The notes: generated from the letters alone by a model not told the origin. DNA of 64,000 nucleotides from Alkalihalophilus marmarensis DSM 21297 (GCF_000474275.2 NZ_ATAE01000042.1:89834-153833), one strand, 5' to 3'; positions 7,522 through 23,163 are shown, counted from the first letter of the stretch. Numbers and translations: made by a program.

Positions 7522-8838
7522 TTAAAGGTTTGTGTTTACACGTAATGGAGCATCTTCAGTTGTCGTTTCTTCTTCAACTTGCTCTTTTACGCGTTCAACG
7601 TCAGCGCCTAGTGCTTGTAGCTTGCCAGCAAGATCTACATAGCCGCGGTCGATGTGCTTAAGTTCAGTTACACGTGTCATACCGTCTGCTACAAGACCAG
7701 CTATTACAAGAGCTGCACCAGCACGAAGATCTGTTGAAGCTACTTCTGCACCTTGAAGGTTGTTAGGACCTGAGATGATCGCTGAACGTCCTTCGATTTT
7801 AATGTTAGAGTTCATGCGGCGGAATTCTTCCACATGCATGAAGCGGTTTTCAAATACAGTCTCAGTGATCACACTTGTGCCTTTTGCTTTTAAAAGAAGT
7901 GCCATCATTTGAGCTTGCATATCCGTCGGGAATCCTGGATGAGGCATTGTTTTAATGTCAATTGCCTTTAGTGTTTCAGGCCCGATGACACGTAAACCAT
8001 TTTCCTCTTCTTTGATTTCAACTCCCATTTCACGCATTTTCGCGATTAATGGACGAAGATGCTCTGCTACTGCTCCTTCAACTAACACATTTCCGCCAGT
8101 AATAGCAGCCGCTACCATAAATGTACCAGCTTCAATACGATCGCCGATCACTGTGTGTTGAGCGCCGTTAAGCTCTTCTACCCCTTCGATACGAATGATA
8201 CCAGTACCAGCTCCGCGAACTTTTGCACCCATACCATTTAAATAATTCGCAAGACAAACGATTTCAGGCTCTTCTGCTACGTTTTCGATGATTGTTGTTC
8301 CTTCAGCCAGGACCGCAGCCATCATAATGTTTTCAGTAGCACCTACACTTGGGAAGTCAAGGTAGATTTTTGTTCCTTGAAGCTTGCCGTCAATGCGCGC
8401 TTCGATGAAACCATTTCCGATTTCAACTGTCGCACCCATTGCTTCAAACCCTTTTAAGTGCTGATCAATTGGACGTGATCCGATTGCACAGCCTCCAGGA
8501 AGAGCGATACGAGCTTTACCTACGCGCGCAAGTAATGGCCCCATCACTAAGAAAGACGCTCTCATCTTGCGAACATATTCAAATGGTGCCTCTGTTTTTA
8601 ATGTTTTCTCGGCATTTACCGTAAATGTGTTGTTTACGTACTCCACATCAATATTTAAATTACGTAATACTTCTCTCATTGTGTATACATCTGCAAGCTC
8701 TGGCACATCATAAAGTTTGCTTGTGCCCTTTCCAGCTAAAATCGATGCAGCAATTACGGGTAGCACAGCATTTTTAGCACCTTCTACTTTAACAGTGCCT
8801 TCTAGCTTATTGCCACCACGGACAATAATTTTTTCCAA
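7522..8838 (-). CDS. murAA: UDP-N-acetylglucosamine 1-carboxyvinyltransferase MurA (MurAA)
   Basis: Catalyses the first committed step of peptidoglycan synthesis, transfer of enolpyruvate from PEP to UDP-GlcNAc in the cytoplasm. The 438-residue protein has K22-N23 (GAKNAVLP) and the catalytic loop Cys C117 in [11 protein letters not shown], so it should be fosfomycin-sensitive in principle. It starts at a TTG with GGAGGGG upstream. A short acidic C-terminal tail (VEEETTTED) extends beyond the usual end. It follows ywmB by 44 bp, as in other Bacillus. A second paralogue (murZ) lies in this window at 41-42 kb; this copy is assigned MurAA by its neighbours. Confidence 0.95.
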   Translation of the reverse strand: MEKIIVRGGNKLEGTVKVEGAKNAVLPVIAASILAGKGTSKLYDVPELADVYTMREVLRNLNIDVEYVNNTFTVNAEKTLKTEAPFEYVRKMRASFLVMGPLLARVGKARIALPGGCAIGSRPIDQHLKGFEAMGATVEIGNGFIEARIDGKLQGTKIYLDFPSVGATENIMMAAVLAEGTTIIENVAEEPEIVCLANYLNGMGAKVRGAGTGIIRIEGVEELNGAQHTVIGDRIEAGTFMVAAAITGGNVLVEGAVAEHLRPLIAKMREMGVEIKEEENGLRVIGPETLKAIDIKTMPHPGFPTDMQAQMMALLLKAKGTSVITETVFENRFMHVEEFRRMNSNIKIEGRSAIISGPNNLQGAEVASTDLRAGAALVIAGLVADGMTRVTELKHIDRGYVDLAGKLQALGADVERVKEQVEEETTTEDAPLRVNTNL

Positions 8839-8882
8839 CGTATTCCCCTCCGCGTCTAGAAATTATAGTCTCTTCTATATCA

Positions 8883-9653
8883 TCAATATTCAGTCGTAAT
8901 AATAGGCGTTCCTATTGTCACGGTTGTACCGGAGCCCATTGTCTCTCCGCTTCTTAAGGCAACTTGCAGGTTCATCTTGTGACCTTTTGTAACGATGGCA
9001 TCTGTCCATACATCATTGTATGCAGAAACCGAGACAAACGTTTCTTCATTCAGTGATTCAATCTCTGTTGCACCGAGCTTTTTTACGAAATCTCTTGCTT
9101 GGTCTCCCAGAGAAGGTTGCACATATTCAGAATCTTCCGGTCGTACTGCTCTTACTTGAGAGTAAATAGGCGAGTCTTGCAGGGAAAATGATTCTTTTCT
9201 CTCTTCAAGTAATTCGTGTAATTCTCTCTCACCAAGCGCTTTGGTTGATGTTCCATTCAGTTCATAAGTGTGGATGATTTCATAGGATCCATGTTGTTCG
9301 TATGCATAGATACTCAGTCTTTCTTGGCTGTCTCCCAAAACGCTGGGACGAGTTGCCTCGATCGACCAATCTGTCTCAGACATGTGTACGTCGCTCACAT
9401 TCCAACCAGTGAATTGGCTGTTCAAATTATGTACATACTGCTTAAACGCTTCAAGATCGCTAACTTGACCTTGTCCTGCTCTCATACGCAGCTGCCACCC
9501 TTGAACATGTAATTCTTCTTGTTGTGCTAAATCTAAAATGGATTCAATTTCACGTAAATTGTTGTTATGTGCGTGACTTGTTGTTGCCTGCATATAACTG
9601 TACCCTGCTAAAAGAAATATGAAACCGAAAAATAGTATTCGTACCATGCCCAT
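8883..9653 (-). CDS. ywmB: YwmB family protein (TATA-box-binding-like fold, DUF1779)
   Basis: A 256-residue exported or anchored protein with an N-terminal hydrophobic segment (about residues 4-20), then a mixed alpha/beta domain. It matches YwmB in position between ywzB and murAA and in general character (a MRAGQGQVSDLEAFKQYV region). The structure of the family is reported to resemble TATA-binding protein; the role is unknown. The start is taken at the ATG at 9653, nine bases after GGGGGAG, rather than the GTG three codons earlier, which lies directly on the ribosome binding site. Confidence 0.8.
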   Translation of the reverse strand: MGMVRILFFGFIFLLAGYSYMQATTSHAHNNNLREIESILDLAQQEELHVQGWQLRMRAGQGQVSDLEAFKQYVHNLNSQFTGWNVSDVHMSETDWSIEATRPSVLGDSQERLSIYAYEQHGSYEIIHTYELNGTSTKALGERELHELLEERKESFSLQDSPIYSQVRAVRPEDSEYVQPSLGDQARDFVKKLGATEIESLNEETFVSVSAYNDVWTDAIVTKGHKMNLQVALRSGETMGSGTTVTIGTPIITTEY

Positions 9654-9751
9654 AAGACTCACTCCCCCAAATAAAGCTGATTAGTACCATTTTTACCTTG
9701 AGGAGTAAAAGCATACATGGAAGTTGTAGTCATTACTCGACAACAACCACC

Positions 9752-10006
9752 TTACCACAAATACCGTAACATCGTTGAAGCATTGTAATAATCAAGAAAA
9801 AAGCTACTTACTAACTGGGCTACGGCGATGGTGACAAGAATCATCAACGCTTTTGCCTTAGGGCTATTCGGTTCTTTGACAAATAGATCAAACTTAAAAG
9901 CTTGCAAAGCCCACCAAGTGATTGCTAAAAACATCACATTCACAAATACGTGGATCAGTGCTTGCTGGCCTATGCCTTCAAACAACGTTTTAACCCCCAG
10001 TCCCAA
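9752..10006 (-). CDS. ywzB: DUF1146 membrane protein YwzB
   Basis: An 84-residue protein with two membrane helices. The ITWWALQAFKFD stretch followed by a second helix near VAQLVSSFFLDY is typical of DUF1146/YwzB, which sits between atpC and ywmB in B. subtilis as it does here. The start is uncertain: a TTG at 10006 lies too close to AAGG, and a second TTG at 9985 follows a GGGGG run. The function is unknown. Confidence 0.75.
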   Translation of the reverse strand: MGLGVKTLFEGIGQQALIHVFVNVMFLAITWWALQAFKFDLFVKEPNSPKAKALMILVTIAVAQLVSSFFLDYYNASTMLRYLW

Positions 10007-10331
10007 TCCTTCTCTCGTGTTACTGTAAGTAGAAATTTGTCGATTGACTCAAAAAAAAATGTCAAGGACAAAGCAATCCATTTTTCATCTTAACGGATTT
10101 TAGCAAAAAAATCTATAGCGAATTACCATCATTTTTATAGTTGTACGGACCTATCTTTTGTCATGTTTGTCATCTAATCCATGACTTATGACACAGCCTC
10201 ATCCATACCTCCTAATCATACGATACATAGCATGGATAATATTCACATGAAATCGTGAAATAAAGTCAAATTAGTGACGGATTAGTGAGTGAGAGTGGTG
10301 TGAGGATCAAGCACGATGAGGAGTTTATCTA
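10007..10331. other. Gene-free stretch upstream of ywzB
   Basis: About 325 bp with no supportable gene. It is AT-rich and should hold the ywzB-ywmB promoter, but I see no -35/-10 pair worth calling. It joins a family 2 repeat array on its right. Confidence 0.5.
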
Positions 10332-10566
10332 GCGAAAACAGCGTTCATTCTTGCAAATAGTTTATTTTTTCGGCGAATCTTCTCTATAATCCAGCGAAAC
10401 GCTGAATAATTTTAGCAAACGGAGCAATATATTGGAATGTACAACATGGTCAAGCGATATATCGAACATAAAACTCATTTTATCAAACAAACAAATGCAT
10501 AATTCGAATAAACTCATCATTATTTCGAACAACTTTCCACTTTTTTTGAACAAACGGAGCAAAAAT
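10332..10566 (+). repeat. 21-bp phased repeat array, family 2 (TCGAAY core), ten units
   Basis: A right block has cores TCGAAC, TCAAAC, TCGAAT, TCGAAC and TTGAAC starting at 10462, 10483, 10504, 10525 and 10546: exact 21-bp steps. A left block has cores GCGAAA, GCAAAT, GCGAAT, GCGAAA and GCAAAC at 10332, 10353, 10373, 10394 and 10415 (steps 21, 20, 21, 21). Bases between cores vary and are A/T-rich. The array begins about 46 bp beyond the atp operon terminator. Confidence 0.75.
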
Positions 10567-10611
10567 CTGGAAAACAAACCCACAACACCACGCCGCACCT
10601 CATCACAACCA

Positions 10612-10643
10612 CAAAAAAACAGGATGAGCTGAGTGCTCATCCC
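10612..10643 (-). terminator. Terminator of the atp operon
   Basis: GGATGAGC-ACTCA-GCTCATCC stem on the minus strand followed by TGTTTTTTT, seven bases after the atpC stop. Confidence 0.9.
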
Positions 10644-10649
10644 GCTTTC

Positions 10650-11075
<426 letters not shown>

Positions 11076-11151
11076 TCACGGGGTTAGTTTGCATAAACAG
11101 GTGCGCAACAAGCTTAGCTGCGCCCCCGCTTTAGTTTATGCGATGCGTGAA

Positions 11152-12579
<1,428 letters not shown>

Positions 12580-12632
12580 CTAATGGCTCCTAGCCAATTT
12601 TTTCAGGGTATTTGTAGTAGTTAAAATAATAT

Positions 12633-13580
<948 letters not shown>

Positions 13581-13629
13581 CTAGAAAAGTACGCAGCCGC
13601 TACCCCTTGCTAATTACCAGCCACTAGCC

Positions 13630-15156
<1,527 letters not shown>

Positions 15157-15159
15157 CTA

Positions 15160-15708
15160 CTAACGTGTACCGGCAATCAGCTGACGCTCTAAGCGGTCTA
15201 GCTGTGATTTAACACTGCCGTCATAAATGCGGTCTCCGATACGAATCTTGAGTCCGCCAAGAAGGTCTTTATTCACTACATTGGTTACTAGAAGCTTCGC
15301 TTTGTTCACCTTTTTAGCAAAGATCACAGCGATTTGCGCTTGCTCTTCGCTAGTAAGCGGCTTAGCTGAATACACAACAGCCTCAGCCATATCTTGTGCC
15401 TCGTAAGACATATCCTTAAACGAATCAATCATATCCACAAGACTTTCAATACGCTTGTTTTCTACTAATAGAAGCAGTGTATGAAGGCTTGTTTCACTTA
15501 GAGAATCTTTGAAGCTGTTTTCAATGAAAGCACGCTTCTTCTCTGCTGTTACTTTCGGGTGCGCAAGAAGCTGTAAAAATTCTGGCGTTGTGTTCACAAC
15601 TTCCTTTACAAGCTCCATCTCCTGCACAACTTGAGGTAAAATGCTTTTTTCTTCAGCAAGCTGAAAAAGGGCATATGCATAACGATTGGCTACTGCTTGG
15701 TTGCTCAT
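15160..15708 (-). CDS. atpH: F1Fo ATP synthase subunit delta
   Basis: Delta joins the peripheral stalk (b2) to the top of F1. The 182-residue protein has the helical N-terminal domain (NRYAYALFQLAEEK) and the conserved C-terminal KINKDLLGGLKIRIGD-type strand (here VVNKDLLGGLKIRIGD). Its ATG overlaps the atpF stop (ATGA-type overlap, 4 bp), which indicates coupled translation. Confidence 0.96.
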   Translation of the reverse strand: MSNQAVANRYAYALFQLAEEKSILPQVVQEMELVKEVVNTTPEFLQLLAHPKVTAEKKRAFIENSFKDSLSETSLHTLLLLVENKRIESLVDMIDSFKDMSYEAQDMAEAVVYSAKPLTSEEQAQIAVIFAKKVNKAKLLVTNVVNKDLLGGLKIRIGDRIYDGSVKSQLDRLERQLIAGTR

Positions 15709-16199
15709 AGCTCCTCGCCTACCTCTTTAAGATACTCTTGTACAAGCTTCTCTTGTTCTGCTTCATTAAGTTCTTTTTCAATCACTTTAGTAGCAATAAG
15801 AACAGATAGACCCGCAACTTGCTCACGAAGGGCAGCTACTGCTTGTTCCTTCTCGCGTTGGATCTCAGCTACTGCTGATTCCTTAATACGCTCAGCATCG
15901 TCACGTGCTGCTTTTACAATATCTTGACCTTGCTGTTCACTAAGTTTTTTCGCATTTTGAATAATTCCATTAGCTTCAGTACGCGCACGCTCTAGCTCTG
16001 CACGCTGCTCAGCGATAAACGCCTCAGCTTCTTTACGGTTTTTCTCTGCAGAATCAATTTGATCATTGATGATCTGCTCACGCTTCTCCATAATCCCCAT
16101 AAGAGGCTTAAGAGCAAACTTACTTACTAAGAATAAAAGCGTTGAGAATGCGATAAGTTGATAAAGGGCTGAGCCCCAGTTAATGCTATCGAAACCCAC
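15705..16199 (-). CDS. atpF: F1Fo ATP synthase subunit b
   Basis: Subunit b forms the peripheral stalk. The 164-residue protein has one N-terminal membrane helix (about residues 9-27, ALYQLIAFSTLLFLVSKF) and a long charged coiled-coil helix to the end. It starts at a GTG preceded by AAAGGAG. Confidence 0.95.
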   Translation of the reverse strand: MGFDSINWGSALYQLIAFSTLLFLVSKFALKPLMGIMEKREQIINDQIDSAEKNRKEAEAFIAEQRAELERARTEANGIIQNAKKLSEQQGQDIVKAARDDAERIKESAVAEIQREKEQAVAALREQVAGLSVLIATKVIEKELNEAEQEKLVQEYLKEVGEEL

Positions 16200-16372
16200 G
16201 TGGATTCACTCCTTTCTTGGACGTGAAAAATAAGTAACCTAACGTATTTCGGCACCCTTTTATCGGATGAATAATTCTAATCGGTTAGTCGTACATAAGG
16301 AATGGCGCAGGTTCAAACAGAACACTGTCGCCATTTTTATGCACAATGAAAAGACTGTTCGTGCGTATCTTA

Positions 16373-16624
<252 letters not shown>

Positions 16625-16679
16625 TTAATTGCCTTGTCCAACCTATAAACCTAGCCTGACCAAAGCGTTGTTACTAAGA

Positions 16680-17794
<1,115 letters not shown>

Positions 17795-17802
<8 letters not shown>

Positions 17803-18019
17803 CGTCTCCTAAGAACGGTTCAATCGTCTTCATTACGCCATAAAAACCTACACCCAAACCAATGAGGATAGATACTATGAGGAACACCGGTTTAGCACCA
17901 AGTCGATTCCCAAGCCATAACCCGGTAAAAACACCTGCCACCACTCCCCCTACAACATAGGATGAGATGACTGAAACAAGCGCCATCGCGCGCCATGGGT
18001 TGCGTTTCCCGTTAGACAT
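17795..18019 (-). CDS. atpZ: AtpZ, small membrane protein at the head of the atp operon
   Basis: A 74-residue protein with two membrane helices (about residues 15-37 and 44-64) separated by a GNRLGAKP turn typical of AtpZ/AtpI-related proteins. The ATG at 18019 is used because GGGGAG lies eight bases upstream; a TTG six codons earlier lacks a site. AtpZ is the tenth gene of atp operons in some Bacillus and is linked to Mg2+ or Ca2+ transport with AtpI. It overlaps atpI by 8 bp, so the two are probably translated together. Confidence 0.85.
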
Positions 18020-18214
18020 GAACACCGCTCCCCTCAAGCTTTTCCAGAGCTTTCGAACCTTTTCACTTTTCGTATGTAAACCTTATCATCATATCCTTTG
18101 TAATCGTACAATAGCGAAAACTTTGTGTCAATGTGTTTTCCGACTAAAAAAAAAGAGATTTGTCGATATCTTCCTTTGTTCACACTTCTGTCATATTCCA
18201 CATTTTTATAGGGT

Positions 18215-18245
18215 TTTATACATGTTTGTGAGAAATTATTGTCAA
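18215..18245 (-). promoter_or_regulatory. Candidate sigma-A promoter of the atp operon
   Basis: TTGACA (18240-18245 on the minus strand) and TATAAA (18215-18220) with a 19-bp spacer, about 195 bp upstream of atpZ. The -35 is perfect, the spacer is long. The 663-bp gap between atpZ and the subtilase also holds array B and a terminator. Confidence 0.5.
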
Positions 18246-18398
18246 GTATTTATGTCATGGGTATATATGGGTTGTGTGCGTGATATTGGAGTTTGTGTAG
18301 GAGTGTGTCGAAGGGCGGGACAGGTGAGATGGTTTGTCGAATCGAGCATCTTGGCCTCGTTTAGAGCAGACAGCCTTCGGTAGAGCAGACGGCCGGAT

Positions 18399-18585
18399 TG
18401 CGTCTATTCACCCTCTTATTGCGCCGGTTGCTCTTACAATCGCGTTGCTTCCGCTTACTTATGCGTCAGTCTCAGCCTTAATTGCGCCTCTTCGTCTTAA
18501 TTGCGTCACTTTACACAATATATGCGCGGCTCTCAGGCATTATTCTATCTACTTTGACATTAATTGCGCCGGTTCACCCGGGCGG
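18399..18585 (+). repeat. 21-bp phased repeat array B, nine units (5+4)
   Basis: Units start at 18399, 18420, 18441, 18462, 18483, 18502, 18523, 18544 (degenerate TCTA) and 18565. All steps are 21 bp except 19 bp between units 5 and 6. The last unit is TGCGCCGGTT. A short direct repeat, TAGAGCAGAC, sits just left of it (18363 and 18381). The array lies about 65 bp beyond the subtilase terminator and about 380 bp upstream of atpZ. Confidence 0.85.
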
Positions 18586-18648
18586 AAGCGCTGCAACGGC
18601 GCAGCTCGAGTAGGCAGCTTAGCACTCCCCTACTCCCAAAACCAACAA

Positions 18649-18674
18649 AAAAGAGCGCATTCACGCGCTCTTTT
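18649..18674 (-). terminator. Terminator of the upp-mnaA-subtilase unit
   Basis: AAAAGAGCGC-GTGAAT-GCGCTCTTTT hairpin with a following TTG T-rich tail on the minus strand, 9 bp after the subtilase stop. Confidence 0.85.
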
Positions 18675-18682
18675 GCACTCCC

Positions 18683-20953
18683 CTACTCGAGTCCTTGACT
18701 CTTCGGAGGGAGTTCTTCTCCAATGGTAATCCATGCTTCAATTGTATCTTCCTGTCCGTCGTTCACAGCGTAAATCAGCGCTTTATAGACGCCGTCTTCT
18801 AAGTCAACATCTGTTAACGTACCTTCTACCATCCCTCGGCCTATATCTTCTTTGCTGTCGAGGAATGTGACAAATTCAAAGGTGTCTGGATCGTACAAGA
18901 CGATACCAAACTCTTCCGCTCCACCAGGTAAGTACAATTCATACCGATACGTATCTGCCGTATCACCTTGCCCGAAGTTAAACGCCATGAGCCTCGGGTA
19001 ATTCGGCTCCTCAATAAAGAAAACATACGGTACAGTAATCGTCTCGCGTCCGCCTTCAATGAGGATGTCCCCATGATGGATACCTTCAGCTAAAACAGAA
19101 GGCAGCATATCTAGCTGGAGTTTAACCTCGCGCTTCTCACCTGGTTTAAGCGTCGTGGCAAACGGTACATCCCACTGAAGTCCATCCGGTGCTTCAAATG
19201 GCGGTGTGATGTGATAGGTGCGCGGCAGATCATCATGATTCTCAATCGTAAACGTTACTTCACGCTTCTCACGCGGATCTTCTTTTGTCCACTTTCCAAA
19301 TGTAACAGCACCCGGATAGACAAGCGTCTTTAACTCAATTGCATCATCCACCTGCAGTCTGCCTGCCCCTTGTTCATGCGGGAGGTACCTCTCCCCTTCT
19401 GGTGACGTCAGCTTTTTAGCCGAGTTCATCAGTGCTGCTTTAATTTGCTCAGGCGACCAGTCAGGATGGGCCTGCTTTACGAGGGCTGCAGCTCCTGCCA
19501 CATGCGGGGCTGACATACTCGTTCCATTTAACGCTAAATATCCTCTTGGAACTGTACTGTCGATCGAGACGCCAGGAGCGACTAAATCAGGCTTCACTTC
19601 CCACGTTTGCGTCACCGGTCCCCGCGACGAAAACGGGGCAATAAAATCTTCTTCTTCCCGGTAGATCGTGCGGATCGTCAGCTCTTTGTGTGCTTCCTCT
19701 AGTTTATCCAGCAAATATTCTCCGTCCTCTTTTGTGACACTGACAACAGGCAGCTTCACACCGCCTTCTACCACGCCGACAAATGCCCCCGGCAGATTAT
19801 TGTAAATAATCATTGCCTTGGCTCCAGCTTTTTTGGCATTATGAGCCTTTTCAGTAAACGGGATCAAACCGCGTTTTACCAAAAGAACACTCCCTTCTAC
19901 CTCAAGCTCATCTAAATCTTCTTCCGTGCCAAGACCTCCGTTAACAAGCGGAAAATCTCGCTTTAACGCCCACGGCATCGTTCCACCCATCGGAAACAGG
20001 GTTAGTTCTGTATCATCACCGAATACAGTGGCGTAAGGTGTTTTTATCGGCGGGGCTGAAGCACCTACGGATATTGCTTTTGTCGAGGTACCAGGAGAGC
20101 CGACCGTCCACATTTTAGGTCCGCTGTTTCCGTTCGATGTGACAGCAACGACCCCCTCCTCTACTGCTTTATCAAGCGCAACACTTGTCGGCCAGTCGGG
20201 TCCATTCACTGTATTTCCAAGTGATAAATTAAGCACGTCTACTCCGTCAGCAACTGCTTTTTCAATCGCTTCAATCACTTGTTCGGTTGTCCCCTGCCCT
20301 CCTGGACCGAGAGCTCGATACGCATAAATATCTGCTTCAGGTGCCACTCCTTTTACTTGACCATTGGCTGCAATAATTCCCGCAACATGCGTTCCGTGCA
20401 AGGTCGGCACCCCTTGAGTGCTTTGTGTCTCCATCGGATCATGATCATAATCGACGACATCATAGCCGCCTTTATAATTCGCTTGGAGATCAGGATGTCT
20501 ATAATCAATGCCCGTATCAATCACAGCCACTTTCACACCTTTACCCGTTAAACGCTCCCCGTCACGGCTGAACATTCCTCGGACGTGATCACCTCCTATA
20601 AAGGGAACACTGCCGTCGAGGTTTGCTTCATATTGTGCTACTTGATCAACACGTTCTACAGATTGAACATTTTTTAATACATCAAGATCTCCCTTTTCTA
20701 GCTCGAGGGAAAATCCATTATATAAACGATTAAATGTCTTTCTCACTTTACTTGAAGGCAAAGCAGCCATCACTTCCGCTACTGCATCGTTTACCGTACC
20801 TTTTGCAGTCACTATGACGACCATTTTTTCATTCTCTTCAAGATTTCTTTCAGTAATTTGCGGTCGTTCCGGAAACACTGCATTTGTAGCATATGCCGGT
20901 GAAACCACTGATAGTAACAGCACACAGCAGCATAGCCAGACTATTTGACGCAA
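18683..20953 (-). CDS. Vpr-like extracellular subtilisin-family serine protease (S8)
   Basis: A 756-residue secreted protease. Parts in order: signal peptide (MRQIVWLCCCVLLL, cleavage near AYA), I9 propeptide inhibitor (about 40-115), subtilase catalytic domain with Asp in VAVIDTGIDYRHPDL, His in LHGTHVAGIIAANG and Ser in NGTSMSAPHVAGAA, a PA domain inserted between His and Ser, and a C-terminal beta-rich region. The triad is complete. It starts at TTG with GGGAGGAG eight bases upstream. It follows mnaA by 124 bp, ahead of the atp operon, a place where B. subtilis has no protease. It resembles Vpr in domain order; orthology is not proven. Confidence 0.9.
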   Translation of the reverse strand: MRQIVWLCCCVLLLSVVSPAYATNAVFPERPQITERNLEENEKMVVIVTAKGTVNDAVAEVMAALPSSKVRKTFNRLYNGFSLELEKGDLDVLKNVQSVERVDQVAQYEANLDGSVPFIGGDHVRGMFSRDGERLTGKGVKVAVIDTGIDYRHPDLQANYKGGYDVVDYDHDPMETQSTQGVPTLHGTHVAGIIAANGQVKGVAPEADIYAYRALGPGGQGTTEQVIEAIEKAVADGVDVLNLSLGNTVNGPDWPTSVALDKAVEEGVVAVTSNGNSGPKMWTVGSPGTSTKAISVGASAPPIKTPYATVFGDDTELTLFPMGGTMPWALKRDFPLVNGGLGTEEDLDELEVEGSVLLVKRGLIPFTEKAHNAKKAGAKAMIIYNNLPGAFVGVVEGGVKLPVVSVTKEDGEYLLDKLEEAHKELTIRTIYREEEDFIAPFSSRGPVTQTWEVKPDLVAPGVSIDSTVPRGYLALNGTSMSAPHVAGAAALVKQAHPDWSPEQIKAALMNSAKKLTSPEGERYLPHEQGAGRLQVDDAIELKTLVYPGAVTFGKWTKEDPREKREVTFTIENHDDLPRTYHITPPFEAPDGLQWDVPFATTLKPGEKREVKLQLDMLPSVLAEGIHHGDILIEGGRETITVPYVFFIEEPNYPRLMAFNFGQGDTADTYRYELYLPGGAEEFGIVLYDPDTFEFVTFLDSKEDIGRGMVEGTLTDVDLEDGVYKALIYAVNDGQEDTIEAWITIGEELPPKSQGLE

Positions 20954-21076
20954 ATCAATCTCCTCCCAACTTTTTTGCGTATATGTAGTATGAGTAGTTA
21001 AGAAGAAATCATGTATGAAGCAGACAAAAAAGACCTAACTACAATAGTAGTTAGGTCGATTGTTCGAGATATCCAA

Positions 21077-22234
21077 TTATTCAGCTGAAAGCGGCTTGAA
21101 CGGCTCAGGACGCTCTTTTGTTTGTGTAAAATGATAAAGAAGGGCTTGAACGATGCGGGCAGATGCTTCTCCGTCCCCATAAGGGTTCGAAGCTTTTGCC
21201 ATGCGATCATATTCTTCTTTATTTCTAAGCAGTTCATCTGTAAGACGATACACATCATCTTCATCTGTTCCAGCTAACTTCAGTGTACCTGCCTCAATAC
21301 CTTCAGGACGCTCTGTCGTATCACGCAGGACAAGAACCGGCGTTCCAAGCGACGGCGCTTCTTCCTGCACACCGCCAGAATCCGTTAAAATAATTTCAGC
21401 ACGATTAGCAAAGTTATGGAAATCAAGCACGCCAAGAGGTTCAATCAAGTGAATACGGTCATGATCACCTAAAATATCACCAGCAATCTCGCGCACGGCT
21501 GGATTTAAATGCACAGGATAAACTACATGGGCATCCGGATGCTCATCTGCAATGCGATGGACTGCACGGAAAATATTTCGCATTGGATCACCTAGATTTT
21601 CACGACGATGCGCCGTTAATAAGATTAGACGGCCATCACCAATTTTATCTAATACCTCATGCTGATAGCTGTCATTGACCGTAGTCTTCAGGGCATCAAT
21701 CGCTGTATTTCCCGTAATAAAGATCGATTCATCTTTCTTATTTTCATCAATCAAATGTTTGTGTGCCTGCTCTGTCGGGGCAAAGTGCAGATCAGTTAAT
21801 ACGCCTGTCAGCATACGGTTCGCTTCTTCCGGAAACGGGGAGTACTTATTGAACGTACGAAGACCTGCTTCAACATGACCAATAGCTACTTGATTGTAAA
21901 AAGCTGCAAGACTTGCTACAAACGTTGTAGTGGTGTCACCATGTACAAGCACAATGTCAGGCTCCACTTCTTTAATGACTCCATCTAACCCTTGGAGCGC
22001 ATTTGTTGTTACATCAGCAAGCGTTTGACGTTCCTTCATAATATTTAAGTCAAAATCCGGCTTCACATCAAATAACTGAAGCACTTGATCAAGCATTTCA
22101 CGATGCTGGCCTGTTACAGCTACAAACGATTGAATAGTATCTTGATGCTTGTTCAGCTCAAGCACTAAAGGCGACATTTTAATCGCTTCAGGTCTTGTCC
22201 CAAACACCGTTAAGACTTTCAACTTTGAACTCAT
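21077..22234 (-). CDS. mnaA: UDP-N-acetylglucosamine 2-epimerase (non-hydrolysing)
   Basis: Converts UDP-GlcNAc to UDP-ManNAc in the cytoplasm, the precursor for the teichoic acid linkage unit. The 385-residue protein shows the GTRPEAIKMSPL N-terminus and the TDSGGVQEEAPSLG region of the family, including the catalytic acidic residues and His-rich loop. It lies 52 bp after upp, suggesting cotranscription, and before the subtilase. Confidence 0.93.
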   Translation of the reverse strand: MSSKLKVLTVFGTRPEAIKMSPLVLELNKHQDTIQSFVAVTGQHREMLDQVLQLFDVKPDFDLNIMKERQTLADVTTNALQGLDGVIKEVEPDIVLVHGDTTTTFVASLAAFYNQVAIGHVEAGLRTFNKYSPFPEEANRMLTGVLTDLHFAPTEQAHKHLIDENKKDESIFITGNTAIDALKTTVNDSYQHEVLDKIGDGRLILLTAHRRENLGDPMRNIFRAVHRIADEHPDAHVVYPVHLNPAVREIAGDILGDHDRIHLIEPLGVLDFHNFANRAEIILTDSGGVQEEAPSLGTPVLVLRDTTERPEGIEAGTLKLAGTDEDDVYRLTDELLRNKEEYDRMAKASNPYGDGEASARIVQALLYHFTQTKERPEPFKPLSAE

Positions 22235-22286
22235 CGGCTTAGCCTCTTTTCTACGTTACTTATTTCGTTCTTTACTTATTATCTAT

Positions 22287-22916
22287 TTATTTTGTTCCAA
22301 ATAGACGGTCACCCGCGTCACCTAAACCAGGGACGATGTAACCTTTTTCGTTTAACTTTTCATCAAGGGCCGCAAGATAAATATCTACATCAGGGTGCTC
22401 ATCTTTCACCACTTCAACACCTTCAGGGGCAGCAACTAAACACATCAGCTTGATCGTTTTCGCACCGCGCTTTTTAAGGCTGTTGATTGCTTCTACTGCA
22501 GAACCGCCTGTCGCAAGCATTGGGTCAATAACGATGAATTCACGCTCGTTTACATCAGTTGGAAGCTTCACGTAGTATTCTACCGGCTTTAATGTTTCAG
22601 GATCACGGTATAAACCGACATGTCCTACTTTTGCAGCTGGAATCATTTGAAGAATCCCATCAACCATTCCAAGACCTGCACGTAAAATAGGCACAAGACC
22701 TAACTTTTTCCCTGCGATTGTTTTTGAATTCGCTGGCCCAACCGGTGTTTCAATTTCCACATCTTTTAAAGGTAAGTCACGTGTAATTTCGAATGCCATT
22801 AGTGCCGCTACTTCATCTACAAGCTCACGGAATTCCTTCGTTCCTGTATTCTTGTCACGAATATACGTTAATTTGTGTTGAATTAATGGGTGATCAAATA
22901 CAAACACCTTACTCAT
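22287..22916 (-). CDS. upp: Uracil phosphoribosyltransferase
   Basis: Salvages uracil to UMP using PRPP. At 209 residues it has the typical length. The PRPP loop [14 protein letters not shown] and the uracil-binding C-terminal [12 protein letters not shown] are intact. A good sigma-A promoter lies 88 bp upstream. Confidence 0.97.
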   Translation of the reverse strand: MSKVFVFDHPLIQHKLTYIRDKNTGTKEFRELVDEVAALMAFEITRDLPLKDVEIETPVGPANSKTIAGKKLGLVPILRAGLGMVDGILQMIPAAKVGHVGLYRDPETLKPVEYYVKLPTDVNEREFIVIDPMLATGGSAVEAINSLKKRGAKTIKLMCLVAAPEGVEVVKDEHPDVDIYLAALDEKLNEKGYIVPGLGDAGDRLFGTK

Positions 22917-23003
22917 CAGCCTCGACTCCTTTTTTATGCGAACTAAAGGGAAGTTAGCGCTGCTCCCTTATGTCGATTAATATCCTTTAATAGCTCCTTG
23001 AAA

Positions 23004-23032
23004 ATTCTACCCAAAAAGTGAAGCGATCTCAA
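23004..23032 (-). promoter_or_regulatory. Sigma-A promoter of upp
   Basis: TTGAGA - 17 bp - TAGAAT on the minus strand, about 88 bp upstream of the upp start. Confidence 0.65.
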
Positions 23033-23113
23033 CCCTGTACGATAGATTTCATTGATTTTGTACAATTTGTTTTTTAAATTTCACTAAAATGTGCTGATAT
23101 GAGAGGCTTTTAT

Positions 23114-23152
23114 AAAATAAAAACCCTCCCCGGCCGGGCCGGAAGAGGGTTG
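23114..23152 (-). terminator. Terminator of glyA
   Basis: AACCCTCTTCCGG / CCGGGGAGGGTT forms a long GC-rich stem with an inner GGCCCGGCC element, followed by TTTTATTTTA, 12 bp after the glyA stop codon on the minus strand. Confidence 0.88.
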
Positions 23153-23163
23153 ATGTTTGTTTA

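Noticed and set aside
10362..10640. A 92-codon minus-strand frame beyond atpC
   Set aside because: It reads through the atp terminator and family 2 array, with composition of the repeat only.
18334..18729. A 131-codon frame over array B
   Set aside because: Same artefact of the 21-bp period; no ribosome binding site, and it overlaps the terminator and the end of the subtilase gene.
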